A DNA stretch of 64,000 nt from Pseudoalteromonas piratica (GTDB lineage: Bacteria; Pseudomonadota; Gammaproteobacteria; Enterobacterales; Alteromonadaceae), in NCBI RefSeq assembly GCF_000788395.1, contig NZ_CP009888.1, positions 496,001-560,000 of the forward strand, given 5' to 3'. The notes under the pieces are model-generated. The model was given only the letters and a program-made list of their open reading frames with translations. It was not told the origin of the DNA and did not search any database. Shown in pieces: positions 29,744 to 39,960 of this stretch. The position numbers and the translations under genes are program-made. Within the stretch, counting starts at the first letter, position 1. Each line of letters opens with the position of its first letter.

Positions 29744-30768
29744 GCCCAGTTGGTAATTTCAGCAGCAAATGCATCGAGACTTAACACTTGTTGTGCAGCA
29801 TCTAATTCAATTGCTGCACGCGGCATTCCCCAAACAACTGACGATGCTTCATCTTGTGCCAGTGTATAGGCATTAAACTCTTTTAGTTTGAGTAAACCCG
29901 CAGCACCGTCGGCTCCCATACCAGTTAATATCGACGCGCAGACTTTGTTGCCTAACTCGAGTTTTGCGATCGATTTAAACAGTACATCTACAGCTGGACG
30001 GTGACGATTCACAGGTGGCGATTGCATTACTTTGCATTTTAAGCTCCCCGCTACGCCAACTACAGCTAAATGATAATCACCAGGTGCAATATAAACGTGG
30101 TTCGGCTTAATTAGCTCGCCGTCTTCTGCCTCTTTTACCTTTAAAGCAACAGAGCGATCCATTCTTTCTGCAAACGATGCGGAAAAAACAGGTGGGATAT
30201 GCTGCGTGATAACAATAGGTGGAAAAGAGTCAGGTAAACCTGTTAATAATTCTTTTATCGCTTCTGTGCCACCTGTTGATGCACCAATAGCCACCAGCTT
30301 AGTATTATCGACATTACCAATAACTGGTTTGGGCGCTTTCGAACTAGTTGGTTTCAAACTGCGTACTTTAGCTTTTGCTGCAGCTCGAATTTTTTCATGA
30401 AGAATTTGAGCGTAATCAAGTAGTTTGTCGCCAACTTGTTGTGTTGGTTTTGCGACAAAATCGACAGCACCTAACTCTAGACACTCGAGCGTAACTGGTG
30501 CACCTTGCTGTGTTAACGTTGAAATCATTACCACAGGCATAGGCCTTAAACGCATCAAGTTTTTTAAAAAACTGACGCCATCCATTTTGGGCATTTCAAC
30601 ATCAAGTGTTAGCACATCTGGATTGAGTTGCTTAATTAAATCCCTAGCTTGGTAAGGATCGTTTGCTGTACCTATTACTTCAATGTCTTGCGCTTGTTGT
30701 AGCACTTCTGTCAACACTGCACGGATTAATGGCGAATCGTCGACTACTAAAACCCTGATCATCTTCAT
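29734..30768 (-). CDS. cheB: Chemotaxis glutamate methylesterase/deamidase CheB
   Basis: 344 residues. The receiver domain has VVDDSPLIR and the phospho-acceptor Asp in LTLDVEMPKMDG. The methylesterase domain has the catalytic Ser in IGASTGGTEAI, His in ITQHIPPVFSASFA and Asp in LTGMGADGAAG. It removes methyl groups from the receptor. Last gene of the che operon, two bases after cheD. Confidence 0.97.
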   Translation of the reverse strand: MKMIRVLVVDDSPLIRAVLTEVLQQAQDIEVIGTANDPYQARDLIKQLNPDVLTLDVEMPKMDGVSFLKNLMRLRPMPVVMISTLTQQGAPVTLECLELGAVDFVAKPTQQVGDKLLDYAQILHEKIRAAAKAKVRSLKPTSSKAPKPVIGNVDNTKLVAIGASTGGTEAIKELLTGLPDSFPPIVITQHIPPVFSASFAERMDRSVALKVKEAEDGELIKPNHVYIAPGDYHLAVVGVAGSLKCKVMQSPPVNRHRPAVDVLFKSIAKLELGNKVCASILTGMGADGAAGLLKLKEFNAYTLAQDEASSVVWGMPRAAIELDAAQQVLSLDAFAAEITNWAKK

Positions 30769-30770
30769 TC

Positions 30771-31379
30771 CTAAAACAGCTCAATGTCAGTATGAGTATC
30801 TTGCTCTTCAATTTCATGAAGATATTTAAACTCACGTTGCTGAATTGTGTCGTTATGCATACTGCGTAACTTTTTCACATGTGCCTTGCCTGATGTTGGA
30901 TTAAACAACACTTTACGTGGCCAAGGGCCACCAACATCATGAGATTCAACTAAAAAGCCTTCATTCTTTAAATACTGTGAGACAAACATAATATTGCCCT
31001 CTCCAATATCTCCCATGCCTTTGATAATTTTTCCGCCACCGAATATTTTAATTTTGAAGTTATCTCGGCTTCCACCGTTTTTAATAATTTCATTTATCAA
31101 AAACTCCATGGCCCAGTTACCATAGCGGCAGCTTAAACTATCAATCCCTGCATTATTATTTGCGGGCAGCATAAAGTGGTTCATGCCACCAATGCCCATT
31201 TTATAGTCATAAACACATGCTGAGATACACGACCCCAACACCGTTGATATCAGTTCATTCTGTTTTGTCACATAAACTTCGCCAGGTAAAATCTTGGCCA
31301 CAACACTATCACGCCCTCTATCCCAATAGCGTTTTATATGATCAAAACCACTAAGGCATTGTTTAAAATCTGTTTTCAA
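30771..31379 (-). CDS. cheD: Chemoreceptor glutamine deamidase CheD
   Basis: 202 residues. The deamidase catalytic Cys lies in TVLGSCISACVYD and His in GGMNHFMLP, both as in the family. It deamidates glutamines in the receptor methylation helices. It overlaps cheR by 4 bp and precedes cheB by two bases, so translation is probably coupled. Confidence 0.96.
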   Translation of the reverse strand: MKTDFKQCLSGFDHIKRYWDRGRDSVVAKILPGEVYVTKQNELISTVLGSCISACVYDYKMGIGGMNHFMLPANNNAGIDSLSCRYGNWAMEFLINEIIKNGGSRDNFKIKIFGGGKIIKGMGDIGEGNIMFVSQYLKNEGFLVESHDVGGPWPRKVLFNPTSGKAHVKKLRSMHNDTIQQREFKYLHEIEEQDTHTDIELF

Positions 31380-32194
31380 AAAGCCTTCCTGTACATTGTC
31401 TTCCCTAACGCGACAAACTGTGTTTGTGATTTATTCATACTTTCTGAATGACCTAAAAATAAATGTCCCTCTGAACATAATTTTTCAGCATAACGTTGGA
31501 ACAAGGATTCTTTTGTAGGCTGATCGAAATAGATAACCACATTTCGACAAAAAATTACGTCAAATTCACCTTTCATAGGCCAATCTTGCAATAAATTGAG
31601 ACGTTTAAAATATATGTTTTTTCTAAGTTCTGGCCTGACCTTAAACAAACCACTTTGTTTATTTCTCAAAAAAAAGCGTTTTTTCAGTGTCTCGTCTAAG
31701 CCAGTTATTGAATTTTCTGCGTACTCTCCTGCACTGGCTTTTGCCAACACATTAGAATCAAGATCTGTGGCTAATATTTTCACATCCCAAGAAGGAGGAA
31801 ACCGTTCGGCTATCGTCATTGCAATGGTATAAGGCTCCTCTCCTGTGGAGCAACCAGCTGACCATATTCTTACTCGTTTAGTATTTCGGTTACGCTCTAA
31901 TATTTGTGGAATAAGTTTTTCTCGCAAATAGTCAAAATGGTAAGGCTCGCGAAAAAAAGACGTCAGGTTGGTAGTTATCGCGTTGATAAAATGGCTAAAC
32001 TCTTCACGACGATATTCTTCTAAATATGTGATGTATTCCGCAAAACTCGATAAATTGAGTACTCTTATTCTTCGTGCAAGACGTGAATACACCATTTCGC
32101 GCTTATGACTACCTAGTACAATACCACAAGCGTCATAAACCATTTTCGCGATCGTTTCGAATTCACTGTCTGTTAGTAAAAATTCCTTCGCCAC
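31376..32194 (-). CDS. cheR: Chemotaxis protein methyltransferase CheR
   Basis: 272 residues. The N-terminal helical domain is followed by the SAM-dependent methyltransferase core, with RIWSAGCSTGEEPYTIAM as SAM-binding motif and FDVIFCRNVVIYFD. It methylates receptor glutamates. The matching receptor encoded just upstream ends in a CheR-type tether. Confidence 0.97.
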   Translation of the reverse strand: MAKEFLLTDSEFETIAKMVYDACGIVLGSHKREMVYSRLARRIRVLNLSSFAEYITYLEEYRREEFSHFINAITTNLTSFFREPYHFDYLREKLIPQILERNRNTKRVRIWSAGCSTGEEPYTIAMTIAERFPPSWDVKILATDLDSNVLAKASAGEYAENSITGLDETLKKRFFLRNKQSGLFKVRPELRKNIYFKRLNLLQDWPMKGEFDVIFCRNVVIYFDQPTKESLFQRYAEKLCSEGHLFLGHSESMNKSQTQFVALGKTMYRKAF

Positions 32195-32244
32195 ACTGAC
32201 TCCTAAGGCGAGCTAAGTAAACTTACTTAGCTCTTAACTAACAG

Positions 32245-34971
32245 TTAAAACTCTTCCCACTCTTCACTGCTGTCAGCAAAATCATCACCTGAAGGAACTG
32301 ATGAAATTTGCAAGCGCTCGCTGCGAGAAGTGATACGAGGCGCAGATTTAGCTGCTGGACGTTGAGCAATTCTAGGGGTTTCAATACCCCCGCCGCCATT
32401 AGTATTAAAGAAGCTTAATAATTGGCGCATCCCATTTGCTTGCTCCGCCATTGACTCACTCGCAGCTGAAGCTTGTTCAACCAATGCTGCATTTTGTTGA
32501 GTCATTTCATCCATCTGTGTAATCGCTTTGTTTACTTGTTCGATACCGGAACTTTGCTCTTCAGAAGCGACTGTGATATCTGCAATCATTTCGGTTACAC
32601 GCTGAACTGATGCAACTATCTCTTGCAGCGTGCTTCCTGATTCGTTAACTAACAGAGTACCATCTTCAACTTTGCTAACACTGTCACGAATAAGCTCTTT
32701 GATTTCTTTTGCAGCAGCTGCTGAGCGCTGTGCTAGGTTTCTAACTTCACCAGCAACGACAGCAAAACCGCGACCTTGCTCACCCGCTCTTGCAGCTTCA
32801 ACAGCAGCATTCAAAGCAAGTAGGTTTGTTTGGAAAGCAATTTCATCGATTACACCGATAATATCGGCAATTTTCTTACTTGAATGATTGATTTCAGCCA
32901 TACTTTCAACAGCGCGTTCGACCACTTCACCGCCCTGCTTGGCTTTCGTTTGTGTATCATTAGCTAACTCATTTGCCACTTTTGCATTATCAGCATTTTG
33001 ACGAACGGTGCTCGTCATTTCTTCCATACTGGATGCAGTTTCCTCAAGAGAAGATGCCTGTTCTTCAGTACGCTGACTCAAGTCAGTGTTCCCCTGAGAA
33101 ATCTCCTCAGCACCACTGGCTACTAAATTTGACGATACGCTCACTTTTTCAATAACTTCCGTTAGTTTTTCGGCAGTTGTATTGGCATCGCGTTTTAACT
33201 TATCAAACGAACCTTGGTAGTCACTTAAAATTCGTTTAGTAAGGTCACCATGCGCCATTGCATCGAGCATTTCAGCGGTTTCATTGATTACTTCCTCAGA
33301 GATTTCAACAAGCTTGTTTAAACCCTGAGCAAGGTTTAAGAAAAACCCTTGCTTACCCGTTTCCTCTATTCGAGAATCTAGCTCTCCTTTTGAGGCAGCC
33401 GAAACAAGTTGATCGATTTCTTTTTCGATGGCGACTTCAGCAGTGCGGTCAAGCCATTCAACAACGGTACCTAAACGCTCGTTATCATCTGAGAAAATTG
33501 GGTTTGCAGTAAGTGCAAAGGTACGTCCACCCACGTTGATTTCTGTACTGTAGGTTGATGTTAAACGCTCTACCATATGTTGTTGATGGGCTGGATTTTT
33601 ATGGAAAACATCCATATTTGATCCCATCAAAGCAGCACTATTAAAGTTTGGTAAGTCGCGTTTAATGTCAGATTCAGCATTTCGCATCATGCCCAGCACA
33701 GCATCGTTCATATAAACAATGGTATTACTTGCATCAGCAATCATGGTATTGGTATTAACAGTATCAAGTGCCTGACGTACTCGTGAATTCTCAGCTGCAA
33801 TCGCTTCAGCAGCTCTTTGCGCAGCTAACTCATCAGTAATATCATCCCACTCAACGATGGTACCAATACGTTCACCTTCAGTACTTAGCCAAGGTGTTGC
33901 TATTAGTGAAAAAGTTAGTTCATCAACTGAGATTTTTGTTTTGTAAACATCTTTCAGTGCGGCTAACATTTTCTGCTGATGACTTGGGTCTTTGTGGAAA
34001 ATATCAACACATTGCCCTAGTAAATTACTGGCATCAAAATTTGGTAGTACTTTGCGAATAGATGCCTCTCGATATTTCAACATTTTTAAGTTTTCATCAT
34101 TGATAAAAACAATGTTTAAATCATTGTCTGCAATCATCACATTTGCTTGACATACTTTTAAGGCGTTTGCTCTATTTGCGGCCTCTTTTGAAGCTATCTC
34201 AGCTTGTTTTTGGGCAGTAATATCGCTGGCATATTTTACAACTTTAAAAGGCTTGCCACTGGGATCGTAAATTGGGTTATAAGATGCTTGAATCCACACA
34301 TCTTTGCCCCCATTAGCCACACGCTTATATTCACCCGCACAATACTCTCCACGATTAAGCTTTTGCCAGAATTCTTTGTACTCTAAGCTTGATGCATAAT
34401 CAGCGTCTGCAAACATACTATGGTGTTTACCAACTATTTCATCTAATCGGTAGCCCATAACACTGCAGAAGTTATCATTTGCGGTGATGATAGTGCCGTC
34501 TAAGTTAAACTCGATCACGGCTTGCGATTTACTAATTGCCTCAAGTTGACCTTTGGCATCTGAAGCCGCCATTTTTTGTGCCGTGATATCTGAAGCATAT
34601 TTAACGACTTTCGTAACAACCCCTTGCTCGTTAAGCACAGGGTTATATGAAGCCTGAATCCATATTTCCTTACCATCGGATGTAATGCGATTAAATTCAC
34701 CAGATAAAAACTCACCACGCGAAAGTCGGGACCAAAACTGGCTATACTCGGCACTATTTACCTCACTTGCTGGCACAAACATGCGATGGTGCTGCCCCTG
34801 AATTTGTTCTAAACGGTAACCAAGCGCAGCCAAAAAGTTTTGGTTGGCGTTGATAATAGTTCCGTCAGGCTTAAATTCAATAACCGCTTGAGAACGGCTG
34901 AGCGCCTCTAAAATGAGATCGCTTTCTGATTTTGTATTACCCGTGTTCGGTTTTTTACTAAAACCCCACAT
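32245..34971 (-). CDS. Soluble multi-PAS methyl-accepting chemotaxis protein, Aer2-like
   Basis: 908 residues from the ATG at 34971; no membrane helix. It has four N-terminal PAS domains in two similar pairs. PAS1/PAS2 share SQAVIEF-DGTI and a QASYNP segment. PAS3/PAS4 share NxMIAD, LPNFxxxxLxGxxxDxFHK, P-HQQ and GTVVEW-like endings, closely resembling the heme-binding, O2-sensing PAS of Pseudomonas aeruginosa Aer2. HAMP-like segments (around [16 protein letters not shown] and [19 protein letters not shown]) lead to a signalling hairpin whose tip includes [20 protein letters not shown]. It ends in EWEEF, a CheR-tether pentapeptide (GWEEF in Aer2). Heme binding is inferred. Confidence 0.93.
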   Translation of the reverse strand: MWGFSKKPNTGNTKSESDLILEALSRSQAVIEFKPDGTIINANQNFLAALGYRLEQIQGQHHRMFVPASEVNSAEYSQFWSRLSRGEFLSGEFNRITSDGKEIWIQASYNPVLNEQGVVTKVVKYASDITAQKMAASDAKGQLEAISKSQAVIEFNLDGTIITANDNFCSVMGYRLDEIVGKHHSMFADADYASSLEYKEFWQKLNRGEYCAGEYKRVANGGKDVWIQASYNPIYDPSGKPFKVVKYASDITAQKQAEIASKEAANRANALKVCQANVMIADNDLNIVFINDENLKMLKYREASIRKVLPNFDASNLLGQCVDIFHKDPSHQQKMLAALKDVYKTKISVDELTFSLIATPWLSTEGERIGTIVEWDDITDELAAQRAAEAIAAENSRVRQALDTVNTNTMIADASNTIVYMNDAVLGMMRNAESDIKRDLPNFNSAALMGSNMDVFHKNPAHQQHMVERLTSTYSTEINVGGRTFALTANPIFSDDNERLGTVVEWLDRTAEVAIEKEIDQLVSAASKGELDSRIEETGKQGFFLNLAQGLNKLVEISEEVINETAEMLDAMAHGDLTKRILSDYQGSFDKLKRDANTTAEKLTEVIEKVSVSSNLVASGAEEISQGNTDLSQRTEEQASSLEETASSMEEMTSTVRQNADNAKVANELANDTQTKAKQGGEVVERAVESMAEINHSSKKIADIIGVIDEIAFQTNLLALNAAVEAARAGEQGRGFAVVAGEVRNLAQRSAAAAKEIKELIRDSVSKVEDGTLLVNESGSTLQEIVASVQRVTEMIADITVASEEQSSGIEQVNKAITQMDEMTQQNAALVEQASAASESMAEQANGMRQLLSFFNTNGGGGIETPRIAQRPAAKSAPRITSRSERLQISSVPSGDDFADSSEEWEEF

Positions 34972-35045
34972 ATCAATCACCACCCTTTCTTATTTGATTG
35001 CATTCCATCATCGGTTCAATTTGTATTTATTCATCTAAGGATGAA

Positions 35046-35558
35046 TTATTGCTCTTTTGGTTCAGTATCTTTAGTTAGATCTAGTACACGCTTTAGATCT
35101 AATAACACCACCATTTTTTCACCGACATTGACAAGACCTTGAACAAATTCGGTATTATCTGTATTTGTAACGTCAGGCACATCACGCGCATCTGACTCTG
35201 AGATGCTGTATACATCTGAGACAGCATCAACCACTATACCCATTATTTTATCGCCGCTTTGTAAACCAACTTTAACGACAATTACTACAGTTACAGAGCT
35301 GTAAGGCACCTGAGGTAAACCAAAACGGGCTCTAAGATCGATGATAGGAACAATTGTTCCTCTCAAATTGATTGCGCCTTTTACATAAGCTGGTGAATTG
35401 GGGATCTGGGTAATCTCTTCCCAGCCTCGAATTTCTTGAACAGCTAAAATGTCTACACCATATTCCTCATCCGCCATCATGAATGTGAGGAATTGACAAA
35501 TATCTTCTTCTTGGTGTTCTTCTAATGAGTCTAAGGTTTCATCAACAATGGCTTCCAT
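35046..35558 (-). CDS. cheW: Chemotaxis coupling protein CheW
   Basis: 170 residues with a single CheW domain (FLTFMMADEEYGVDILAVQE, IRGWEEITQIPNSPAYVKG, INLRGTIVPIIDLR). It bridges CheA to receptors. It overlaps cheA by one base. Confidence 0.97.
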   Translation of the reverse strand: MEAIVDETLDSLEEHQEEDICQFLTFMMADEEYGVDILAVQEIRGWEEITQIPNSPAYVKGAINLRGTIVPIIDLRARFGLPQVPYSSVTVVIVVKVGLQSGDKIMGIVVDAVSDVYSISESDARDVPDVTNTDNTEFVQGLVNVGEKMVVLLDLKRVLDLTKDTEPKEQ

Positions 35559-37663
35559 TAAACTTCCTCACTTTCTATCGACTCAATTGCAAGTTCTGTT
35601 GAACCTGCTTTTTTAAGGCCAGCAAGTTTGATTAAACCTGTGATATCTATGATAAGAGAGACTCTGCCGTCACCTAAAATCGTGGCACCAGAAACACCTT
35701 CTACTTTTTGGTAATTTGCTTCGAGACTTTTGATTACGACCTGTTGCTGAGCTAACAAGTCATCAACCAGCAGTCCCACTTTTTGATTATCACTTTCAAC
35801 AATAACCAATAAGCCTTTATCAAGGTCTTCAATTGCGCCACTGTGGTTAAATATTTGATGCAGCCTTAATATCGGAATGTATTCATCTCGCAATCGCAAG
35901 ACATTTAGCCCGCCGCCAACGCAATTAACCATTTTTAAATCAATTTGTAGCGACTCAACAATGGAAATAAGCGGAATAATGTAGGTATGTTGTGCAACTG
36001 TGACAAGTTGCCCATCTAAAATAGCTAGCGTCAGTGGTAAGCGAATTGTGAATGTTGAACCTATGCCTTGCTCTGATGTCACTTCTATAGAGCCATTTAG
36101 TGATTGAATGTTACGTCTTACTACGTCCATGCCAACACCACGACCAGAAATATCGCTCACCTGATCTGCTGTAGAAAAACCCGGCATAAAAATTAGTTCG
36201 TTAATCTCGTCATCGGACAGTTCGTCACTTTCACTAATTAGGCCATTTTGAATTGCTTTTTGTTTAATTTTTTGAGTATTTAAACCTGCACCATCATCCA
36301 TAATCTCTATTACGATATTACCGCCCTGGTGGAAGGCATTGAGCGTAACTTTACCAACTCTAGATTTACCAGCTTCTTCTCTAAGCTCAGGTGTTTCTAA
36401 CCCATGATCCAGTGAATTCCGCACCAAGTGCACCATAGGATCTGAAATTTTTTCCATCACTGTCTTATCAAGTTCAGTCTGCTCGCCGAGTAATTTTAAC
36501 TCAACTTCTTTGCCTAACTTTTGCGATGTATCACGCACTAAACGAGGAAAACGGCTGAAGACAAAACTAATGGGCAACATTCTAATGCGCATTACACTCT
36601 CTTGCAGATCACGCGTGTTATGCGCCAACTGAGCTAATCCTTCTTGTAAGGCCATTAATTTATTTTCGGTAATTTCACCTTCACCAAGCTGAGTAAGCAT
36701 AGCTTGTGTGATTACAAGTTCACCTACCATATTAATGAGCGAATCAACCTTATCAATACTTACACGAATTGACGTGCTTTCTGTTGAAGCGGCTTTTGCA
36801 GCGCCTTTGCTCGCAGCTGGTACAACGTCTTTTTGGTTTTCAGGTTTTGTTGTTGCAGCAGCTTGCGTTGCTTCAGTTACACTTGTTTCAACTACTGGTA
36901 CTTCATCATCAGGCTCATCTCCGAATAAGCCACCACACAGTGTAATGCTAATTTCAGCGTCATCTTCAACCCACTCAAAAACTTCTTTAATTGCATCTTC
37001 ACCTTTGTTGGTTTCTAAGTAAAAAGTCCAAGTGAGATAACATTCATCCGAAGAAATATCATGAATATCAGGAACCAGCTCGATGTTTGCAACAACATCT
37101 ATTTCGCCTAACTCAGCCAATTCTTCAATCAAATAAATAGGCTCATTGCCCGTTTTGAATAAATGATGCTGAGGTTTAAAAATAACTTCGTACGTGTCTA
37201 ATGCATTTTGTGAGGGCTGGTCAGCAACATCATTAGCTTCTGGCGAGCTTGATTGCGGCTCTGAGACGCCTTCTTCGCCAGCTAGAATTTGCTCAAACTT
37301 TTCTTTCAGCTCAGTGGCGTTAGTTAAATCAGTTTCTTGATTTGTTTGTAAATCGCCGAGCATTTCACGCAAGCAATCAACTGATTTTAATAGTAAATTA
37401 ACATGCTCAGAGGTAAGTTCTCGAGAGCCCTCGCGGATTTGATCTAAGAGAGTTTCAAGAACATGAGTAAAGTCGGAAACATGCGTAAAGCCAAATGTTC
37501 CACTCCCACCTTTTATTGAATGTGCGGCACGAAAAATTGTATTGATGGTTTCATTGTCAAGATCTCCAGGTGTGAGATTTAACAACTCAGATTCCATTAC
37601 ATCCAGACCTTCAAGGCTTTCTTCAAAGAAAACCTCAAAGAATTGGCTTAAGTCGATGCTCAT
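35558..37663 (-). CDS. cheA: Chemotaxis histidine kinase CheA
   Basis: 701 residues. The HPt domain carries the phospho-accepting His48 in AAHSIKGGSGTFGF. An acidic middle region is followed by the P3 dimerisation domain, the ATPase with N box (LVRNSLDHGLETPE) and G boxes (DDGAGLN, SGRGVGMDVVRRNI), and a C-terminal CheW-like P5 domain. It phosphorylates CheY and CheB in response to the receptor. Central gene of the operon. Confidence 0.98.
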   Translation of the reverse strand: MSIDLSQFFEVFFEESLEGLDVMESELLNLTPGDLDNETINTIFRAAHSIKGGSGTFGFTHVSDFTHVLETLLDQIREGSRELTSEHVNLLLKSVDCLREMLGDLQTNQETDLTNATELKEKFEQILAGEEGVSEPQSSSPEANDVADQPSQNALDTYEVIFKPQHHLFKTGNEPIYLIEELAELGEIDVVANIELVPDIHDISSDECYLTWTFYLETNKGEDAIKEVFEWVEDDAEISITLCGGLFGDEPDDEVPVVETSVTEATQAAATTKPENQKDVVPAASKGAAKAASTESTSIRVSIDKVDSLINMVGELVITQAMLTQLGEGEITENKLMALQEGLAQLAHNTRDLQESVMRIRMLPISFVFSRFPRLVRDTSQKLGKEVELKLLGEQTELDKTVMEKISDPMVHLVRNSLDHGLETPELREEAGKSRVGKVTLNAFHQGGNIVIEIMDDGAGLNTQKIKQKAIQNGLISESDELSDDEINELIFMPGFSTADQVSDISGRGVGMDVVRRNIQSLNGSIEVTSEQGIGSTFTIRLPLTLAILDGQLVTVAQHTYIIPLISIVESLQIDLKMVNCVGGGLNVLRLRDEYIPILRLHQIFNHSGAIEDLDKGLLVIVESDNQKVGLLVDDLLAQQQVVIKSLEANYQKVEGVSGATILGDGRVSLIIDITGLIKLAGLKKAGSTELAIESIESEEV

Positions 37664-37675
37664 GCCGCCTCCTGC

Positions 37676-38038
37676 TTATCGGATGACTTTTTTAATTACA
37701 GCCAACAGTTGATCAGGATTAAAAGGTTTAACAATCCAGCCTGTTGCTCCTGCAGCTTTCCCTTCAGTCTTTTTATCGAGACCAGATTCCGTCGTTAGCA
37801 TCAGCATTGGCGTGAATTTATAAGCTGGTAATGCTCTTAACTCTCTAATAAGCGTGATTCCATCCATAACAGGCATGTTTACATCTGAAATCACAGCATC
37901 AAAGCTTTCGCCTTTAGCTATTTCAAGTGCTTCGCTTCCGTCTTTTGCTTCTGTTACATCGAAACCCGCTTTTTTAAGCGTAAAACCAACCATTTGTCTC
38001 ATTGATGCTGAGTCATCAACCGCCAAAATCTTTTTCAT
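37676..38038 (-). CDS. cheY: Chemotaxis response regulator CheY
   Basis: 120-residue single receiver domain: DD at residues 8-9, phospho-acceptor Asp52 in AVISDVNMPVMDG, Lys near 104 in GWIVKPFNPDQL. It is encoded 12 bp upstream of cheA. Because clusters of this type do not always drive the flagellar motor, its output may be something else. Confidence 0.95.
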   Translation of the reverse strand: MKKILAVDDSASMRQMVGFTLKKAGFDVTEAKDGSEALEIAKGESFDAVISDVNMPVMDGITLIRELRALPAYKFTPMLMLTTESGLDKKTEGKAAGATGWIVKPFNPDQLLAVIKKVIR

Positions 38039-38050
38039 ACAGACCCCAAA

Positions 38051-38320
38051 TTATTGTTCTGACAAGGCAAGAAAATCTTGCACTCCCAAAGTTTTTGCTG
38101 CAGCAAATAATGCATTGCTATTGCCATGCCAAGTAATTTGCTGCTGAGTTTCCGCTAGATTTTTTTGCAACGAACAGAGTAATTGAATTGAAGCTGTATC
38201 AGCACGAGTAACCTGAGAAATATCAAGTTCTATACTCGATTGCTTCGACAACAAATCTAAGAGAGTTTCTTTAAGCTCAGAGACCGAGTTTATGATAAGC
38301 TCGGCGGGTAACTGATACAT
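38051..38320 (-). CDS. STAS-domain protein at the head of the che operon
   Basis: 89-residue STAS domain like anti-anti-sigma factors (IELDISQVTRADTASIQLLC). The candidate phosphorylation region is DTAS, where SpoIIAA has DSSG. No cognate kinase (RsbW-like) gene is near. It is the first gene of the operon, 12 bp before cheY, suggesting a role tied to this signalling pathway, but what it binds is unknown. Confidence 0.85.
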   Translation of the reverse strand: MYQLPAELIINSVSELKETLLDLLSKQSSIELDISQVTRADTASIQLLCSLQKNLAETQQQITWHGNSNALFAAAKTLGVQDFLALSEQ

Positions 38321-38427
38321 AGTTTTCTTTCCTTGTTCGCTTAAAATAAAGCGTAGACCCAGAATTAAAAATTGCCAAAATATTATCGATTATTTAAATC
38401 TAATTAATGTGTTAGGAAATTAATAAT

Positions 38428-39054
38428 TCATAGCGCGCTAGAATAATATTCAATTATCGCGTGCAAGTCTTCAATAATTTTGGACTGGTCGATAATTGGT
38501 ACTTTTCCTTTCGCAAATTCCGGTTTGAATATCGCTCTAACTGCGCCACTAGGATCAACCAAGGTAACCGAAGCACTATGATCGACAGTGTAATTTTCAG
38601 ACTCCCCATCGTCATGAATGGCATAAACTAAACCTAAGTTCCTAACGAATGGAAATAACTGTTTGTGCTCCGCCGACACTGCAGTGAAGTCTGGGTTAAA
38701 ATAATCAATATACTGTCGGCGCTTATCAACGACATCCCGTTTGGGATCAACAGAAACAAACCAAATATTAATGGGATATGTATCGGAAAGTTTTTCGTAG
38801 ACTTGAGTTAATTTTGCTAATGTCATTGGACAAATATCAGGACAACTCGTGTAACCCAGAAATAACAACGTCCATTGGCCTTTAAGATTTTCTTCTGAAA
38901 CAGCTTCACCGAACTGATTTTCTAGGATGAAGGGTTTTACCGCTCTCGCCTCTTGATAAAGCAAAGCATGCGTTTCAGGTGGCGCTTTTGGACCACACCC
39001 AATAAGCACCACAGCACACAACAAAGAAAAGTAAAAAGCTTTGATTTGAGGCAT
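38428..39054 (-). CDS. SCO1/SenC family copper chaperone, lipoprotein
   Basis: 208 residues with a lipobox near residue 20 (VLIGCG), so it is membrane-anchored on the periplasmic side. Thioredoxin-like fold with the copper-binding CxxxC in TSCPDICPMTL and a distal His in DHSASVTLVDP. SCO proteins help load copper into the CuA site of cytochrome oxidase subunit II. It follows ctaB directly, at the end of the oxidase cluster. Confidence 0.94.
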   Translation of the reverse strand: MPQIKAFYFSLLCAVVLIGCGPKAPPETHALLYQEARAVKPFILENQFGEAVSEENLKGQWTLLFLGYTSCPDICPMTLAKLTQVYEKLSDTYPINIWFVSVDPKRDVVDKRRQYIDYFNPDFTAVSAEHKQLFPFVRNLGLVYAIHDDGESENYTVDHSASVTLVDPSGAVRAIFKPEFAKGKVPIIDQSKIIEDLHAIIEYYSSAL

Positions 39055-39951
39055 TTAAATCAACCACTTATCAATAAACAATGCCATAAATAGTAGCATA
39101 AGTTGCCAGATAGAATAGATAAAAAGTTTAATCGCCGATTTCTCTTTTGGAGCAAACTTTAACTGCCAAGCACGGTAAACAAAAATGCTGTTTAAAACTA
39201 AGCTAGCAACTAAATATGCATTTCCAGACATACCAATTAGAAAGGGTAAAACGCATACCAAAGTTAACAGCACGCTATAGAGTAACACCATAGTTTTAGT
39301 AAACTCGATACCATGAGTTACTGGCAGCATTGGTACTTTTGCATTTTCATAATCTTTTTTACGATCAATGGCTAACGCCCAAAAATGAGGGGGGGTCCAG
39401 GTAAAAACGATCATTACCAAAAGCCAAGGTTCTGCAGACATAGTGCCTGTTTCAGACACCCAACCAAGTAATGGTGGCATCGCCCCTGCAAAGCCGCCAA
39501 TGACAATATTTTGTGGTGTTCTTCTTTTCAGTACTAGTGTATAAATAAATGCATACCCAACTAAAGCAAACATGGTCAGCCATGCTGTTAACCAGTTTGC
39601 AAATTGTGCTAATAGGGAAAATCCAACCGCTAGCATAATCATTGAGAATGTGAATGCGTGGCCATTAGAAATACTGCCTGTCGCTACTGGTCGAGCATCA
39701 GTGCGACGCATTTTTTTATCTATATCACTATCGACAATATGATTAATTACCGCAGCGCTGCTCGCCAATAAGGCTATACCAACAATCGTCATCATCTGCT
39801 CTAGCAAAGTACGTTCAGCATTTGGCGCGAGTCCTTGTCCAACCACAGCTGTTAATGCCAGCAACATTACTACCTTATGCTTACATAACACTAAATACTC
39901 ATGAATTTTTGCCCTTACTGAGCGCTGAAGCTGTAAAACGTTAGTTGTCAT
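39055..39951 (-). CDS. ctaB: Protoheme IX farnesyltransferase (heme O synthase)
   Basis: 298-residue integral membrane prenyltransferase that converts heme B to heme O. The conserved NHIVDSDIDKKMRRTDARP and FTWTPPHFWALAIDRKKDYE motifs include the Asp-rich diphosphate-binding sites. Paired with the ctaA gene upstream, it gives heme A for the oxidase. Confidence 0.97.
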   Translation of the reverse strand: MTTNVLQLQRSVRAKIHEYLVLCKHKVVMLLALTAVVGQGLAPNAERTLLEQMMTIVGIALLASSAAVINHIVDSDIDKKMRRTDARPVATGSISNGHAFTFSMIMLAVGFSLLAQFANWLTAWLTMFALVGYAFIYTLVLKRRTPQNIVIGGFAGAMPPLLGWVSETGTMSAEPWLLVMIVFTWTPPHFWALAIDRKKDYENAKVPMLPVTHGIEFTKTMVLLYSVLLTLVCVLPFLIGMSGNAYLVASLVLNSIFVYRAWQLKFAPKEKSAIKLFIYSIWQLMLLFMALFIDKWLI

Positions 39952-39960
39952 AATTTACTC

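Noticed and set aside
38321..38427. Sigma-28 or sigma-54 promoter before the che operon
   Set aside because: A CGATAA and a TGGCA segment are present, but the partner elements at the required spacing are absent.
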